From a virus: DNA of 64,000 bases. A program made the position numbers and the translations under genes. The notes beneath the pieces are model-generated. The model had not been told where the DNA came from. It made no database searches and saw only the letters and a list, made by a program, of their open reading frames with translations. The stretch spans positions 62,001 to 126,000 of the IMG/VR virus record IMGVR_UViG_3300035663_000001; one strand, given 5' to 3'. Positions 63,500-64,000 of this stretch are shown here, one piece after another (positions within the stretch are counted from its first letter, which is position 1; each line of letters begins with the position of its first letter).

Positions 63500-63777
63500 A
63501 AATTAAAAGAAATTTGTCTACTCCGGAAGGCAAAGCATTTTGGGATTCGGCCGAATTAATTGCTCAACAAGCAGAACATTGGCCGGATTCCAAATTAGCT
63601 GGCATTAATGTTTCTCCTACTCGTCAAAAAGATCCTATTGGAGAGTTTATTGGATGGATCATTTATATAGAGGGACTACTCATTATGAGTAGTGAAAAAT
63701 GGAATCCAGAGTGGAAATTATCTACAGGAAAATATTATCTCTATATGGGGGAGTTATCTAAATTATTAACCAGGTAA
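63496..63777 (+). CDS. Hypothetical protein, 93 aa
   Basis: Starts in the ATGA overlap with groES. T-P-E-G-K-A-F-W-D near the start recalls T-E-E-G-V-A-F-W in the gene at 1619. Trp-rich, mixed structure. Unknown function. Confidence 0.6.
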   Translation: MKIKRNLSTPEGKAFWDSAELIAQQAEHWPDSKLAGINVSPTRQKDPIGEFIGWIIYIEGLLIMSSEKWNPEWKLSTGKYYLYMGELSKLLTR

Positions 63778-63789
63778 ATATTTCCAGCA

Positions 63790-63819
63790 ATGGAGGCTGG
63801 GCTCCTTAAATATCCAGAT
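63790..63819 (+). ncRNA. E element, copy 5
   Basis: Stem CTGGG/TCCAG around CTCCTTAAATA, preceded by ATGGAGG. The fourth base pair is G-C, where copy 4 has G-U and copies 1-3 also have G-C. Confidence 0.6.
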
Positions 63820-63878
63820 CAGAGGGACGAATAATTTCGCATACTGACAGAAGATAATTAATGTCTCCATAAGTTATA

Positions 63879-63898
63879 ATTGCTCTATACGTGGAGAC
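63879..63898 (+). ncRNA. H element, copy 4
   Basis: ATTG, stem CTCTA/TGGAG (one U-G pair) with loop TACG, then AC. GTCTCCA at 63863 could instead pair with TGGAGAC, giving an alternative fold. It lies about 60 bases after E copy 5, as H copy 1 follows E copy 2. Confidence 0.55.
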
Positions 63899-63924
63899 AT
63901 ACCAGGAGACAACGGAGATGTCAG

Positions 63925-64000
63925 ATGCGCAAGCTCAAAAAAAGATTTGAACAAAGCGGCACCCTAGTAGTGGTGGGCAAAGCTAGCGTGGTCATTCCAT
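63925..64000 (+). CDS. N-terminal part of an unknown protein (partial)
   Basis: ATG at 63925 with GGAG 7 bases upstream; 25 codons visible, starting MRKLKKRFEQSGTLVVVGKA and running off the window. Basic start, then a hydrophobic strand. Cannot be assigned. Confidence 0.55.
   Translation, partial: MRKLKKRFEQSGTLVVVGKASVVIP

Overview
The window is an AT-rich, densely packed, almost entirely plus-strand stretch of what is most likely a very large tailed-phage (jumbo or huge phage) genome. The evidence is a mix of many short overlapping genes of unknown function, a tRNA array, phage-type nucleic-acid enzymes (RNA ligase, 5'-3' exonuclease, Dam methylase, a P-loop kinase), a cell-wall peptidase, several kinds of homing endonuclease, and host-like translation and folding genes (class II lysyl-tRNA synthetase, EF-Ts, a SPOUT RNA methyltransferase, GroES). 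No virion or terminase gene is recognisable, so the phage assignment is an inference. The standard code fits: TAA, TAG and TGA are all used as stops.

Layout. 1-4013: small genes, with a deaminase-like protein and a nucleotidyltransferase-like protein. 4029-6489: the first block of HREDGPA-repeat genes. 6502-12222: small genes, an RNA ligase and a Zn-finger/OB-fold protein. 12209-16281: HREDGPA blocks around an M50 intramembrane protease. 16308-21309: a AAA+ ATPase that looks frameshifted, a membrane protein, a lipoprotein, LysRS, a PLP aminotransferase and a SPOUT methylase. 21403-29191: small genes, a kinase-like protein, lipoproteins, an exonuclease, a P-loop kinase and a long coiled minus-strand protein. 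29224-34187: Dam, a TROVE/Ro60 protein, a vWA protein and an NlpC/CHAP-like peptidase. 34280-39206: the tRNA array (Tyr, Pro, Glu, Gly, Ile, Leu, Leu, Asn, Thr and a tRNA-Ile(GAU) split by an IS607-type element), interleaved with two homing endonucleases and three families of repeated RNA-like elements. 39224-59420: five further HREDGPA blocks, broken by an IS605-type TnpB element, HNH and LAGLIDADG endonucleases, a fatty-acid-hydroxylase-like membrane protein and a CYTH enzyme. 59412-64000: a GIY-YIG endonuclease, a Kelch protein, EF-Ts, a 2H phosphoesterase-like protein and GroES.

The dominant feature is an expansion of one family of tandem-repeat proteins. I count 42 intact genes (one of them fused to an inserted gene) plus 4 remnants, with about 150 copies of a 23-residue unit (H-R-E-D-G-P-A-V/I-E followed by x-N/D-G-x-K-x-W-Y/W). 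Most end in a nearly invariant tail, YSEEEYWRVVKLKALW. They lie head to tail with 0-5 bases between genes or overlap in ATGGTAA, which suggests re-initiating translation of long messages. Fresh tandem duplication, truncation, nonsense mutation and gene insertion are all visible in the family.

The second unusual layer is noncoding. At least four short motifs recur in intergenic positions. Three (called E, F and H here) keep their stems through compensatory base changes and cluster around tRNAs, EF-Ts and other leaders. The fourth (G) has an invariant 17-base core upstream of four transcription units. The phage also carries Ro60, whose Y-RNA partner is not obvious; a degenerate CCA-ended tRNA-like sequence in the array is a candidate.
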